Positions 9,601 to 24,600 of a stretch of DNA of 64,000 bases are shown one piece after another. Below the pieces are notes generated by a model. It was not told the DNA's origin. It saw only the letters and a list, made by a program, of their open reading frames with translations, and did not search any database. Position 1 is the stretch's first letter, and every line of letters begins with the position of its first letter. Made by a program: the position numbers and the translations under genes. The DNA is from Reticulascus tulasneorum (taxonomy: Eukaryota > Ascomycota > Sordariomycetes > Glomerellales > Reticulascaceae), in assembly GCA_001557505.1 (NCBI GenBank), contig LSAX01000012.1:124001-188000 (forward strand), in the 5' to 3' direction.

Positions 9601-12600
9601 GGATCATCTCCACATCTGGAAGCTGTATATCCGGAGCAAGAACATCAGGGCCGAGTAGAACTAGCTTGTGCCCAGAAATACCCGACAAGATGGCCTCGAT
9701 GCGTGCCGGCGGAACATTGACGTCGAGCGGAAGATATGCGAGGTTCGCCTTGAGGATACCGATAAATGCAACGACTGTCTGGCATGACCGTGGGGCTAAG
9801 ACTCCGACCAGTGTCTCGGCCACCAAGCGCCGTCGCTGCAGCCAGGCAGCAAGCCTGTCTGATTGACGATCCAGTTCAGAGTAAGTCAGCTGCGACGATG
9901 AATCAGTGACGGCTGTGGCGTCCGGATAAGCGGCCACCTGTTCTTGGAAGACATCGATCACGCTCGACTCACGGGGATAGTCGGTTACGTTGATGTCAAG
10001 CAAGCCCATAGTCCGAAGGCCTGCCAGCCCATCGGTAAGTGGCAAAAGTGCGATTGGGGTCTGAGGGTGCTCGAGGCCGTGACGTAGGACCTCCGTGAAT
10101 GCAACAACCAGGCCTTGGATAGTCTCGGGCTCGAATAGGTCTGTGGAGAAGAGCACACTGCCGCTAATCCTTCTTACCTCCTGGAATAGGTGGAACTCTA
10201 CATCAAACCGAGTCGATACATCGATGCCCATAGGTTCTGCTGTAAGGTCCTGTAGCTGGAGCTTCCCAAGATCCTGTTGAGAGTGGAGGGCAAATATAAG
10301 TTGGACCAGCGGATTCCGCGACGTGTCCCTCGAGCCGGGCAGTAATGCTGATACGATACGTTCAAATGGGACGTCTTGATTTGCAAACGCTGCTATCGCT
10401 GTCGAGCGTGTCTGCTGTGCCAATCCCTCGAATGTGTCATCGTCCCCAACAATAACTCGCATACACTGAGTGTTGACAAAGAATCCAATCATGTTTTCTA
10501 GCTCCGGACGGTTTCTGTTAGCGATAGGCGTGCCGATGGTGGCATCTTCCGACCCTGTAAGACGATAGTGTGCAGCTCGGAATACCGCGAGTAGCACCAC
10601 GAAAGATGTTACTTGATGTGCTTGACAAAACGCCCGGAGGCTGTCATATAACGAGCCTTCGATGGTGAGCTGCACGACACCGGCCTTGCCAGAGAGTACC
10701 TCCGGTCGAGGAAGGTCGGTAAGAAGCTCGGCGGGAGAGCTGTCGGTGAGCTGCTTCGTCCAATACTTGAGCTGTCGTTGATGCTCGGCCACTTGATCTT
10801 CATGTTTCTGCCATATGGAAAAGTCGCGGTACTGGATTGGGAGCGGGGCCACCTGCGACAATGGATCTTGGCCTCGGAGGGCGGCAGCATAGAATTGGCT
10901 TAGTTCTTGGCGTAGAATGTCGATGGACCAGCCGTCGGAGATGATGTGGTGCATGACAATGGAAATGATGTGATCATCTTGTCCTAAGCGTAGCAGGGAA
11001 ACCCTCCATCCTGGCTCGGACTCCAGATCGAATGGAGTAGTCTGTTCCATCCGTAGCGACTGGATGTAGCCGTCATCATCTTGCTCGTTCGATATATCTA
11101 TCACTCTAAGGTCCTTAGTGCGGCTTGGCTGTATGACTTGCATTCCTACGCCATCTTTCTCCTCGAATGTCGTCCGCAGGGTCTCATGCCGCTGCTCCAG
11201 GGCGAGCATCGCGGCGCTGAGTGCATCAATGTGGAGAGACCCGCGCATGCGTACAGCGAGCGGCATGAGATACCAAGATGCTCCGAGGTTGAACTGATCT
11301 AGGAACCATAGGCGACCCTGGGCAAATGACTGCTCTACAGGCCCGTCGTACACCGCCCCGGGGATTGGAGTGTGTGGGGTCGAGCCTCGACGGATGGTAG
11401 CTGCGAGATCGACAAGGATCGGATTGTCGAAGACATCTTTTACGGAGACGTGTGTATCGAGGTGCCGGCTGATACGGGCTGCGAGTTTTGTGGCCATGAG
11501 GGAGTGGCCTCCGAGATTGAAAAAATTATCGGTAACGCCAACCTCGATGCCAAGTACGTCGGAAAACTCGTTGCATAACACCGCTTCCACGTGGTTACGT
11601 GGGGCCACGCGTGCAGACACAACCTCTCGTTTCGGCGCGATCTGGGCCTTTCGGAGAAGTTCTCGCCGGTCGACCTTTCCATTTGTATTGATGGGCATCT
11701 GGTCTAGCACTACAATCCGTGCCGGAATCATGTATGATGGCAGCAATGTCTGCAGTCTCTCTTGGATCTGTCCTTCGACCCGACGGCTCTGTAGCCGCCG
11801 TAGCGGTCGGTTCGTGACGGAGCCTGGCAGTCGGCTCTGATCGTCAGTTGGGAATTGAATCAGAAGACGCTGCCCATTCACGGCAAGCGGGTAGCGGTGG
11901 AAGACGGCATCAAGTGCGCCGTTCTGGGACTGTTGCCTTGTCCAGCTGACTTCTACTTGGAAGCCCGCCTCTTCTCCTAGTTGCATAAGATCAGTTGTTG
12001 ACAGAGACGTGCAGCCTTCCGCTGTACGTTGGACAGCTGACACCCAGGTTGTCCCGTCTGCAGAGTCTTTTGTGATTTCGGTGTGATTATTGTCACCAAG
12101 CGACTTCATAATATGTCGCTCTATGATCGTCTTACTATGAGGTATGTTGTTGACGGCGATAGACAAGGCGTCTGGCGAGTCCTGCAAAAGACGGAGAAGA
12201 GACTCACGGTCTAACTGGCGTGATGTAAAGTCGATCCAGGCGTGTTCATTGATCCCATGCATAGATTGGGCTTGTTCCCCTGGACTGCTGATATGTATAA
12301 CAGCCGCATACCGGTACGAGCTGAGCTCGTTAGTAGCTCGCATCCGTTTCGGAAGAATTTCGACGTGGTAGATTCGATCTGGCCAACGACTTCTTAAGCC
12401 CGTAAAAAAGACTGGATCAACGAGGAGCTCTTCTTCGCACTCTTCAATTTCGGCCATCTTCCGCTGCATACCATCTTTGGTCACCGTTCTACCTAGCGCG
12501 TGTAACGCCCTGGCCGCGAGAAAGTCGCTATTAAGGGAGTGCGGTCGTATGTCACCAAAGAAGAGGCGCTTGACGCCCGGGATTTGGATAAGAGTGTCGA

Positions 12601-15600
12601 CGACCTCTAGCAAGTATTCAGGCGTCGGAAAATACTGGACCACGGAGTTAAGCACCACTAGTTCGGCGTGGAGTCCGCCAAACCGTCTCACATCCAAGGC
12701 TGTGCCGATATGTACCTCTGCCTTGTCTGCTAAAGCTGGGACGGTCTTGATTGCATCGCTAACGAAGGCAGCCGCCGACCTGGACGGTTCGATGCCAATG
12801 TAGTTCTGCAGCCCGTCGCCGAGATTGAAAAGAACCATACCAGTGCCGGTACCTATCTCGAGTACATGGCCAGGTTCTTGGCCATTCAGGAGTGTCTGCA
12901 TGGTATCATCAAGCCATTCCTGCATCTCGGCCTTATTGATCTCGGTCTTGTCGTACATAGATGTCCAACCCATAAAGTCGTTGCCAATAGCAGTTTGGCC
13001 GATGCTCTTGATGTCTCCATATGTGCTGGTTTCAAAATGATTCCCCCAGCCTTCTACTTGGTCGCTAGCCGCGTCCTGCTCGACCGACCTGTCACCTCGG
13101 GAAACGACAAAACCGATCATCTCCGGGTCATGACCATCACGCTTCCGGACAACAACGGCCGCGTCGCGAACTGCATCGTGGCTTATCATGGCATGCTCCA
13201 CCTCGGCGGGCTCGATGCGGTGGCCTCGGATCTTGATCTGCTGGTCCATCCGCCCAAAGAACTCGATCTGGCCATCCTTTGGCCGGTACCGTGCGCGATC
13301 ACCTGTCCTGTATGCTCTCACGAGATGGCCTTCAATATCGACGTTGATAAAGCGGTCTAGATCTAGGGATGGATCGGTATAACCTCGAGCGAGCCCGTCT
13401 CCGGTAACAACAAGCTCTCCCATCATGCCGAGCGGAACAAGCTTCTGGCGTGCATCCATGATGTAAGCTCCGGAGTTACTGACAGCCCGGCCTATAGGCA
13501 CACCGTTTACAAACAACTCACGCTCGGAAATCTTGTAAATAGTGCTAAGAACCCCATTCTCGGTAGGACCATACGCATTATAAACTCCACCCCGGACAAG
13601 AGTTTGGGCCTTGATTGCATCGTGACTATCAAACCGATCACCCGCGACAAAGAGGACATCCAAGGCGCTAATCATGCTAGGTATGTTGTCTAAGCACTGC
13701 TTGAGTAATGGGGGCGGGAGAATTGCTCCACGGACATGCTCCCGCGCAAATGTAACCTCGAGTGCGTTGCTGTCCAAAGTGGTAAAATAGTCGATGCAAA
13801 CCAGCGTTCCTCCGTTAAGCAGTGTTGCCAGCGTCTCCCACACTGCTACATCAAAGGCAATGTTTGTTAAGTGCGCGAAGCGAACTCTCTGCGGGAGCTT
13901 GGATACAACATCACTGTGCTTTACGAGTCGTAAAATGCTACGGTGCTCGACCATGACGCCTTTGGGTCGGCCAGTCGATCCGGACGTGAAGATGACGTAT
14001 GCAAGGCTTCGCGCCGAAGGTCCTTCAGCCGCTGCTGTAAGGTCACCGAGACCACGGTCGCTCAGAACATCGCTAATCCGGATCATCTCCGCGTCTGGTA
14101 GCTGTATATCCGGAGCAGGAACGTCAGGGCCGAGTAGAACTAGCTTGTGCCCAGAAATACCCGACAAGATGGCCTCGATGCGTGCCGGCGGAACATTGAC
14201 GTCGAGCGGAAGATATGCAAGGTTCGCCTTGAGGATACCGATAAATGCAACGACTGTCTGGCATGACCGTGGGGCTAAGACTCCGACCAGTGTCTCGGCC
14301 ACCAAGCGCCGTCGCTGCAGCCAGGCAGCAAGCCTGTCTGATTGACGATCCAGTTCAGAGTAAGTCAGCTGCGACGATGAATCAGTGACGGCTGTGGCGT
14401 CCGGATAAGCGGCCACCTGTTCTTGGAAGACATCGATCACGCTCGACTCATGGGGATAGTCGGTTACGTTGATGTCAAGCAAGCCCATAGTCCGAAGGCC
14501 TGCCAGTCCATCGGTAAGCGGCAAAAGTGCGATTGGGTCCCGAGGATGCTGGAGACCCCGCCGTAGGACCTCCTGAAACACAGCAACCATGTCTTGGATG
14601 GTCTCGGGCTCGAACAGGTCTGTAGAGAAGAGCACACTGCCGCTAATCCTTCTTACCTCCTGGAATAGGTGGAACTCTACATCAAACCGAGTCGATACAT
14701 CGATGCCCATAGGTTCTGCTGTAAGGTCCTGTAGCTGGAGCTTCCCAAGATCCTGTTGAGAGTGGAGGGCAAATATAAGTTGGACCAGCGGATTCCGCGA
14801 CGTGTCCCTCGAGCCGGGCAGTAATGCTGACACGATACGTTCAAATGGCACATCTTGGTTTGCAAACGCTGTCGTCGCTGTCGAACGTGTCTGCTGTACC
14901 AATCCCTCGAATGTTTCATCTTCCCCAACCACAATCCGCATACACTGAGTGTTGACAAAGAATCCAATCATGTTTTCTAGCTCCGGACGGTTTCTGTTAG
15001 CGATAGGCGTGCCGATTGTGGCATCTTCCGACCCTGTAAGACGATAGTGTGCAGCTCGGAATACCGCGAGTAGCACCACGAAAGACGTTACTTGATGTGC
15101 TTGACAAAATGCCCGGAGGTTCTCATATAACGAGCCTTCGATGGTAATTTGCACGACACCGGCCTTGCCAGAGAGTAGTTCCGGCCGAGGAAGGTCGGTA
15201 AGAAGCTCGGCGGGAGAGCTGTCAATGAGCTGCGTTGTCCAGTACTCGAGCTGTCGTTGATGCTCGGCCACTTGATCTTCATGTTTTTGCCATACAGAAA
15301 AGTCGCGGTACTGGATTGGGAGCGGGGCCACCTGCGACAACGGATCTTGGCCTCGGAGGGCGGCAGCATAGAATTGGCTTAGTTCTTGGCGTAGGATGTC
15401 GATGGACCAGCCGTCGGAGATGATGTGATGCATGACAATAGAAATGATGTGATCGTCTTGTCCTAAGCGTAACAGCGAAACCCTCCATCCTGGCTCGGAC
15501 TTTAAATCGAACGGAGCTGTCTGCTCCTTCTTTAGCAACCGGATGTAGCTGTCATCCGTGTCGGCGAATACATCGATTACTCTAAGATCTTTAGTGCGAC

Positions 15601-18600
15601 TGGTCTGGATGACTTGCACGCCTAGGCCATCTTTCTCCTCAAATGTCGTCCGCAGGGTCTCGTGACGCTGCTCCAAAGCAAGCAAAGCAGTGGCCAGTGC
15701 ATCAATACGAAGCGACCCGCGCATGCGCACAGCGAGCGGTATGAGATACCAAGACGCTCTGAGATTAAACTGATCCAGGAACCACAAGCGTCCTTGAGCA
15801 AATGATTGCTCGACAGGTCCGTGATAGGCCGTTGGGGGTATTGGAGTGTGTGGGGTCGAGCCTCGACGGATGGTAGCTGCGAGATCAATAAGAACCGGAT
15901 AGTCAAACACGTGTTTGACGGACATATGAGTGTCAAGTCGGCGGCTGATACGGGCGGCGAGTTTCATGGCCATGAGAGAGTGGCCTCCGAGATTGAAAAA
16001 GTTATCGGTAATGCTAACCTCGACGCCAAGTACATTGGCAAACTCCTCGCACAGCAAAACCTCGATCTCGTTCCGTGGAGCCACAACAGTCCGTGAGTCT
16101 CTGTCCAATGGCGCGCCCAGCGTCAGTCTTTCGAGCGTCCGCCGGTCAACCTTGCCGTTCGTGTTCAGCGGCATCTGATTCAACACGATAATTCTTGATG
16201 GAACCATGTACGACGGCAGAGTGGCCTGCAATGTTGAGCGCAGGTTTGCCTCGACATTCGGATCCAGTTGCGCAATTTTCACGTCACCACCATCTTGCTC
16301 CTCCTGCTGACCAGAGTCTTTGGCGTGGTTGGTCAGCTTTTGACTGACTGAGATGATGCCTCGATCCTCTCCTATTGTGATAAAGCCGACAAGTTCGACA
16401 TCCTGCTCTGCGTCTCTTTGTCGCTTCAATAAAACAACTGCATCTGTTACGGCGTCGTGTCTGATTAGGACGCGTTCCACTTCTGCTGGTTCAACACGGT
16501 GACCTCGAACTTTCACTTGATTGTCCATGCGCCCATAAAACTCTAGTTGGCCATCCGTCGGCCGGTATCGCACGCGGTCGCCCGTTCGAAAGGCATTCAT
16601 CGGTTCCCCGTCTACTACAATCTGTACGAAACGGTCTCGGTCCCGGTCAGGGTCGGTATATCCTCGTGCGAGTCCATCGCCAGCCACGACCAGCTCTCCC
16701 ATGACGCCGAGAGGGACCAAACGCTGCTGCAAATCCATGACATACACGCCTGAGTTATTGATTACTCTGCCGACAGGTACGCCGTTGGTGCAAAGTACGC
16801 CGCGGGCAATGGGAAAATAAGTTGTTAGAATCGAGTTCTCGCTTGGCCCATAGCCATTAAACAGCGCTGTTCTCACCAGTTCTCTAGCCTTGGCTGCATC
16901 TTCGGCAGGGAACCGGTCTCCGAGGACATATAGTGCCTCAAGTTGGCCGACTGCCTGAGGGGCTTGGTCGAGGACTCTGGTCAGCAATGCAGGCGTAATC
17001 ATCGCGACGCGAACATCCTCCTGCTTGAAGATATGCGTGAGGTGTACCGCATCTAACACTTTCACGGTGTCAATACAAACTAGCTTGTTTCCGTTTAGTA
17101 AGGCCGTGCATATTTCAAATATTGACGGATCGAAAGCGAGGTTTGTCATGTGGGCTACAGCGCCATATGCGGGCCGTTGCTTGACAACGTTAACCAAGCT
17201 ACGATGTGGTACCATAATTCCCTTTGGCTCGCCGGTCGATCCGGACGTGAAGATGACGTATGCAAGGCTTCGCGCCGAAGGTCCTTCAGCCGCTGCTGTA
17301 AGGTCATCGAGACCACGGTCGCTCAGAACATCGCTAATCCGGATCATCTCCGCGTCTGGTAGCTGTATATCCGGATCAGGAACGTCAGGGCCGAGTAGAA
17401 CTAGCTTGTGCCCAGAAATACCCGACAAGATGGCCTCGATGCGTGCCGACGGAACATTGACGTCGAGCGGAAGATATGCGAGGTTCGCCTTGAGGATACC
17501 GATAAATGCAACGACTGTCTGGCATGACCGTGAGGCTAAGACTCCGACCAGTGTCTCGGCCGCCAAGCGCCGCCGCCTCAGCCAGGCAGCAAGCTTGTCT
17601 GATTGACGATCCAGTTCAGAGTAAGTCAGCTGCGACGATGAATCAGTGACGGCTGTGGCGTCCGGATAAGCGACCACCTGTTCTTGGAAGACATCGATCA
17701 CGCTCGACTCGCGGGGATAGTCGGTTACGTTGATGTCAAGCAAGCCCATAGTCCGAAGGCCTGCCAGTCCATCGGTAAGCGGCAAAAGTGCGATTGGGGT
17801 CTGAGGGTGCTGGAGACCCCACCGTAGGACCTCCTGAAACACAGCAGCCATACCATGGATAGTCTCGGGCTCGAATAGGTCTGTGGAGAAGAGCACGCTT
17901 CCAATTAGCCTTCCTACCTCTTGGAATAGGTGGAACTCTACATCAAACCGAGTCGATATATCGATATTTATATGTTCCCCTACCAGGCTATCTAGCTGAA
18001 GCTTCCCAAGATCCTGTTGAGAGTGGAGGGCAAACATAAGTTGGACCAGCGGATTCCGCGACGTGTCCCTCGAGCCGGGCAGTAATGCTGACACGATACG
18101 TTCGAATGGCACATCTTGGTTTACAAACGCTGCTGTCGATGTTGATCGTGTCTGCTGTACCAATCCCTCGAATGTGTCATCTTCCCCAACCACAATCCGC
18201 ATACACTGAGTGTTGACAAAGAATCCAATCATGTTTTCTAGCTCCGGACGGTTTCTGTTGGCGATAGGCGTGCCGATGATGGCATCTTCCGCCCCTGTGA
18301 GACGATAATGTACTGCACGGAATACCGCGAGTAGCACCACGAAAGATGTTACTTGATGTGCTTGACAGAACGCCCGGAGGCTCTCGTATAACGAGCCTTC
18401 GATGGTGAGCTGCACTACACCGGCCTTGCCAGATAGTAGGGCCGGCCGAGGAAGGTCGGTAAGAAGCTCGGCGGGAGAGCTGTCGGTGAGCTGCGTGATC
18501 CAATACTCGAGCTGTCGTTGATGCTCGGCCACTTGATCTTCATGTTTCTGCCATATGGAAAAGTCGCGGTACTGGATTGGGAGCGGGGCCACCTGCGACA

Positions 18601-21600
18601 ATGGATCTTGGCCTCGGAGGGCGGCAGCATAGAATTGGCTTAGTTCTTGGCGTAGGATGTCGATGGACCAGCCGTCGGAGATGATGTGATGCATGACAAT
18701 TGAAATGATGTGATCATCTTGTCCTAAGCGTAGCAGGGAAACTCTCCATCCTGGCTCGGATTTTAGATCGAATGGAGTTGTCTGCTCCTTCTTTAGCAAC
18801 CGGATGTAGCTGTCATCTGTATCGGCGGATACATCGATCACTCTGAGATCCTTAGTGCGGCTAGTCTGGATGATTTGCATTCCTACGCCATCTTTCTCAT
18901 CGAATGTCGTCCGTAGGGTCTCGTGACGTTGCTCTAAAGCGAGTATCGCGGCGCTGAGCGCGTCAATGAAGAGAGACCCGCGCATGCGCACAGCAAGCGG
19001 TATGAGATACCAAGACGCACCAATATGGAGCTGATCCAGGAACCATAGGCGACCTTGGGCAAACGACTGTTTCACAGGTCCATGGTATGCTGTTGAGGGG
19101 ATTGGAGTGTGTGGGTTCGAGCCTCGACGGATGGTAGCTGCGAGATCAATAAGTATCGGATAGTCAAACACGTGTTTGACAGACACATAGGTGTCTAGTC
19201 GCCGGCTGATACGGGCTGCAAGTTTTGTGGCAATGAGGGAGTGGCCTCCAAGATTGAAAAAGTTATCGGTAACGCCAACCTCGACGCCAAGAACATCGGA
19301 AAACTCCTCGCATAACATGGCTTCCACATCGTTACGTGGAGCCACGCGGGCAGATGTAACCTCTCGTTTCGGCGCGATCTGGGCCTTTCGGAGAAGTTCT
19401 CGCCGGTCGACCTTTCCATTTGTATTGATGGGCATCTGGTCTAGCACCACAATTTGTGCCGGAATCATGTAAGTTGGCAGCAACGTCTGCAGTCTCTCTT
19501 GGATCTGTCCTTCGACCCGAAGGCCCTGTAGCCGCCGTAGCGGCCGATTCGTGATAGAGCCCAGCAATCGGGTCTGATCGTCAGTTGGGAATTGAATCAT
19601 AACACGCTGACCATTCACGGCAGGCGTGTGGTGGTGGAAGACGGCATCAAGTGCGCCGTTCTGGGACTGTTGCCTCGCCCAGCTCACTTCCACTTGAAAG
19701 CCCGCCTCTTCTCCCAATTGTAAGAGGTCGATTGCGGACATCGACACGCACTGTTCTGCCCTGTGGCAGACAGCAGCGACCCAGGCCTCCATATCCAATG
19801 CGTCGTCATCGTCATCGTCGTCATCAAGCGACGTCCTAAGATGTCGCTCTACAATAGTCTTGCTATAAGGGATGTTGCTAACGGAGATAGTCAGAGCGTC
19901 TGGCGAGCTCTGCAAAAGTTGGAGAAGGCCTTGACGGTCCATCTGGGAGGCTTTGAAATCGATCCAAGCATCTGCATCTATCCTATACACAGGCTGCGCT
20001 TGCTTGCCTGGACCGCTCACATGCACGACAGCCGCATACCGGTACGAGCTAAGCTCGTTCGTTGCTCTCATTCTTTTGGGTAGAATCTCAACGTGCTGGA
20101 TTTGGCCTGGTAGCCGGCCTGCCAGCCCCGTGAAAAACACCGGATCGATTAGCAGCTCCTCTTCACGGTCTTCGATTTCTGCCATCTTCCGTCGTACTTC
20201 ATCTTTAGTCGCCTTTCCGCCTAGCATATGTATAGCTCTACCCGCGAGGAAGTCATTGTTAAGAGAGTATGGTCGTACGTCCCCAAAGAAAAGACGCTTG
20301 ACGCCTGGTAGTCGAGTGAGAACGTCAACGACTTCTATCAAATACTCCGGCGTGGGGAAATACTGGACCACGGAATTGACCACGACCAGGTCTGGATGGA
20401 GCTTATCCCGATGACCTACATCTACGGCTGTGCCGACATATACCTCAGCCCTTCCTGCTAAAGCTGGGATTGACTTAATGGCATTGTTAACGAAGGCGGC
20501 CGCCGACCTCGACGGTTCGACGCCCACGTAGCTCTGCAGCCCGTCGCCGAGATTGAAAAGAACCATACCAGTGCCGGTACCTATCTCGAGTACATGGCCA
20601 GGTGCTTGGCCATTCAGGAGTGTCTGCATGGTATCATCAAGCCATTCCTGCATCTCGGCCTTTTTGATCTCGGTCTTGTCGTACATAGATGTCCAACCCA
20701 TAAAGTCGTTGCCAATAGTAGTTTTGCTGATGCTCTTGATGTCTGCATATGTGCTGGTTTCAAAGTAGGCTGCCCAACCTTCTACCTGGCCGCCAGCCAC
20801 GTCCTGCTCGATGGAGTCCTCACCCTGGGCGACGACAAAACCGACCATCTCCGGGTCATGACCATCATGTTTCCGGACAACAACGGCCACATCACGAACT
20901 GCATCGTGGCTAAGTATGGCATGCTCCACTTCGGCGGGCTCGATGCGGTGGCCTCGGATCTTGATCTGCTGGTCCATGCGCCCAAAGAACTCGATCTGGC
21001 CATCCTTTGGCCGGTACCGTGCGCGATCACCTGTCCTGTATGCTCTCACGAGATGGCCTTCAATATCGACCTGGATAAAGCGATCTAGATCTAGGGATGG
21101 ATCGGTATAGCCTCGAGCAAGCCCGTCTCCAGTAACGACAAGCTCTCCTATTATGCCGAGCGGGACGAGCTTCTGGCGTGGGTCCATGATGTAAGCTCCG
21201 GAGTTACTAACAGCCCGGCCAATTGGAACCCCGTTTATACTTTTCTCGCTTGATGGCATTCGATAGATCGTACTAAATGTCGTGTTTTCAGTAGGCCCGT
21301 AAACGTGGCAAAAGGTATGCCGGACCAGTTGTTTTGCGTCCATCGCATCTTGTGGTCGCATTGTCTCACCCCCGGCCAATAGGAGATCTAACCCGCTGAC
21401 TGCAGAAGGCTTATTTCCCAAATGTTGCTTTAGTAAAGCGGTCGAGAAGAAAGCTGCTCTAATGTTATTTCTCACAAAGGCGAGGCCCAAAGCGGCAGGA
21501 TCCAAAACTGTCATGTAGTCAATACACACCACCTGCCCGCCGTTTAGGAGTGGTGCGTATATCTCCCATGTCGCTGCATCAAAGGCGAGGTTCGATATAT

Positions 21601-24600
21601 GGGCAATGGGAACAGCCGCTTCAGTTGGTGAGGTTACATTGCTTTCCCTGGCCAACCGGAGAATGCCACGGTGCTCGATCATGACGCCCTTCGGCCGGCC
21701 AGTCGATCCAGATGTAAACATGACGTACGCTAGGCTGCTCGCCGAAGGTCGCATACCAACGCCTGTATCATCATCGAGACCACCGTGGCCCAAAGCATCG
21801 GCAATCTGCACCAACTCGACATTAGAGAGCTGGACATCTGGAGCAAGAACGCCATGGCCAAGCAGAACCAGCGTGTGCCCGGGAACGGCTGACAGGATGG
21901 TTTTGATATGTGCCGACGGAACATTGACGTCGAGCGGAAGATATGCAAGGTTCGCTTTGAGGATGGCGATAAATGCAACGACCGTCTGGCACGAGCGTGG
22001 AGCCAGCACTCCGACCAGTGTCTCGGCCGGCATATGACGCCGCCTCAGCCAGGCAGCAAGCTCATCCGATTGCCGATCCAGCTCAGAGTATGTGAGCCGT
22101 GACGATGAATCGGAGACGGCAGTGGCGTCCGGACAAGCGGCCGCCTGGTCACGAAATACATCTGTCACGCTCGACTCGCTTAGATAGTCAGTCGTGTCGA
22201 TCTCCAGGAGGCCGATACTGCGAAGATTGGCAAGCCCGGTGGTGAGCGGCAGTGACGCAATCGAGGTCTGAGGCTCCTTGAAACCACGGCGTAGGATTTC
22301 CTGGAAGACAGAAACCATGCCTTGGATAGTCTCGGGCTCAAACAAATCTGTGGAAAAGAGCACCCTACCGCTAAGCCTTCCTACCTCCTCGAAGAGATGA
22401 AACTCTACATCGAAACGAGTTGAAATATCAACTGCTATAGGCTCTCCTACTAAGCCATCTAACTGAATCTTTCCAAGATCCTGTTGAGAGTGAAGTGCAA
22501 ACATAAGTTGGACCAGCGGATTCCGCGACGTGTCTCTCGATCCCGGGAGTAAGGCTGACACGATACGTTCGAATGGGACATCTTGATTTGCAAACGCTGC
22601 TGTCGATGTTGATCGTGTCTGCTGTACCAATCCCTCGAATGTTTCATCTTCCCCAACAATAATTCGCATACACTGAGTATTGACAAAGAATCCAATCATG
22701 TTTTCTAGCTCCGGACGGTTTCTGTTGGCGATAGGCGTGCCGATGGTGGCATCTTCCGCCCCTGTGAGGCGGTAATGCGCCGCACGGAACACCGCGAGTA
22801 GTACGGCAAATGAGGTCACCTGGCGAGCCCGGCAAAATCCTCGAAGGCTCTCGTATAATGAACCATCGAGGGTGAGCTCCACGACGCTGCCCTTGCCAGA
22901 CAGTAGGGCTGGACGAGGAAGGTCGGTAAGCAGCTCGGCGGGAGAGCTGTCGATGAGCTGCGTGATCCAATACTCAAGCTGTCGTTGATGCTCGGCCACT
23001 TGATCTTCATGTTTCTGCCATATGGAAAAATCGCGGTACTGGATTGGGAGCGGGGCCACCTGTGACAATGGATCTTGGCCTCGGAGGGCGGCAGCGTAGA
23101 ATTGGCTTAGTTCTTGGCGTAGAATGTCGATGGACCAGCCGTCGGAGATGATGTGGTGCATGACAATAGAAATGATGTGATCGTCTTGTCCCAAGCGTAA
23201 CAGCGAAACCCTCCATCCTGGCTCGGACTTTAAATCGAACGGAGTTGTCTGCTCCTTCTGTAGCAACTGGATGTACTTGTCATCCGCGCCGGTGGATACA
23301 TCGATCACTCTGAGATCCTTAGTGCGGCTCTTCTGGATGATTTGCATTCCTACGCCATCTTTCTCCTCGAACGTCGTCCGTAGGGTCTCGTGACGCTGCT
23401 CCAAAGCAAGCAAAGCAGTGGCCAGTGCATCGATGCGGAGAAATCCGCGCATGCGAACAGCGAGCGGCATGAGATACGAAGATGCTCCGAGGTTGAACTG
23501 ATCTAGGAACCATAGGCGACCCTGGGCAAATGACTGCTCTACAGGCCCATAGTACACTGCCCCGGGGATTGGACTGTGTGGGTTCGAGCCTCGACGGATG
23601 GTAGCTGCGAGATCGACAAGGATTGGACGGTCGAACACATCTTTGACGGAGACATGCGTGTCGAGGCGCCGGCTGACGCGGGCTGCGAGTTTTGTGGCCA
23701 TGAGGGAGTGGCCTCCGAGATTGAAAAAGTTATCAGTGATGCCAACCTCGACGCCAAGTACATCGGAAAACTCCTCGCATAACATGGCTTCCACCTCGTT
23801 ACGTGGACTTACGCGGGCAGATGTAACCTCTCTCTTCGGCGCGATCTGGGCCTTTCGAAGAAGTTCTCGCCGGTCGACCTTCCCGTTTGTATTGATGGGC
23901 ATCTGGTCTAGCACCATAATCCGTGCCGGGATCATGTAAGATGGCAGCAACGTCTGCAGTCTGTCTCGGATCTGCCCCTCCACCAGGCGGCCCTGTAGCC
24001 GCCGTAGCGGTCGGTTCGTGATGGAGCCTAGCAGTCGGCTCTGATCGTCAGTTGGGAATTGAATCATAACACGCTGCCCATTCGCGGCAGGTGCGTGGTG
24101 GTGGAAGACGACATCAAGTGCGCCGTTCTGGGACTGTTGCCTCGTCCAGCTGACTTCTACTTGGAAGCCCGCCTCTTCTCCTAGTTGCATAAGATCAGTT
24201 GTTGACAGAGACGTGCAGCCTTCCGCTGTACGTTGGACAGCTGACACCCAGGCTGTCCCGTCCAGTGAGTCTTTTATGACTTCGGTCCCATTCTCACCAT
24301 CAAGCGACTTCGTAATATGTCGCTCTACAATCGTCTTACTATGAGGTATATTGTTGACGGCGACAGATAAGGCGTCTGGAGAGTCCTGCAAAAGACGGAG
24401 AAGAGACTCGCGGTCCAACTGACGTGATGTAAAGTTGATCCAATCGTCTTCATTGATGGTATGTACAGATTGGACCTGTTCCTCCGGGCTGCGGATATGT
24501 ATGATAGCCGCATACCGATACGAGCTGAGCTCGTTAGTAGCTCGCATGCGTTTCGAAAGAATCTCGACGTGGTAGATTCGATCTGGCCAACGACTTCTCA

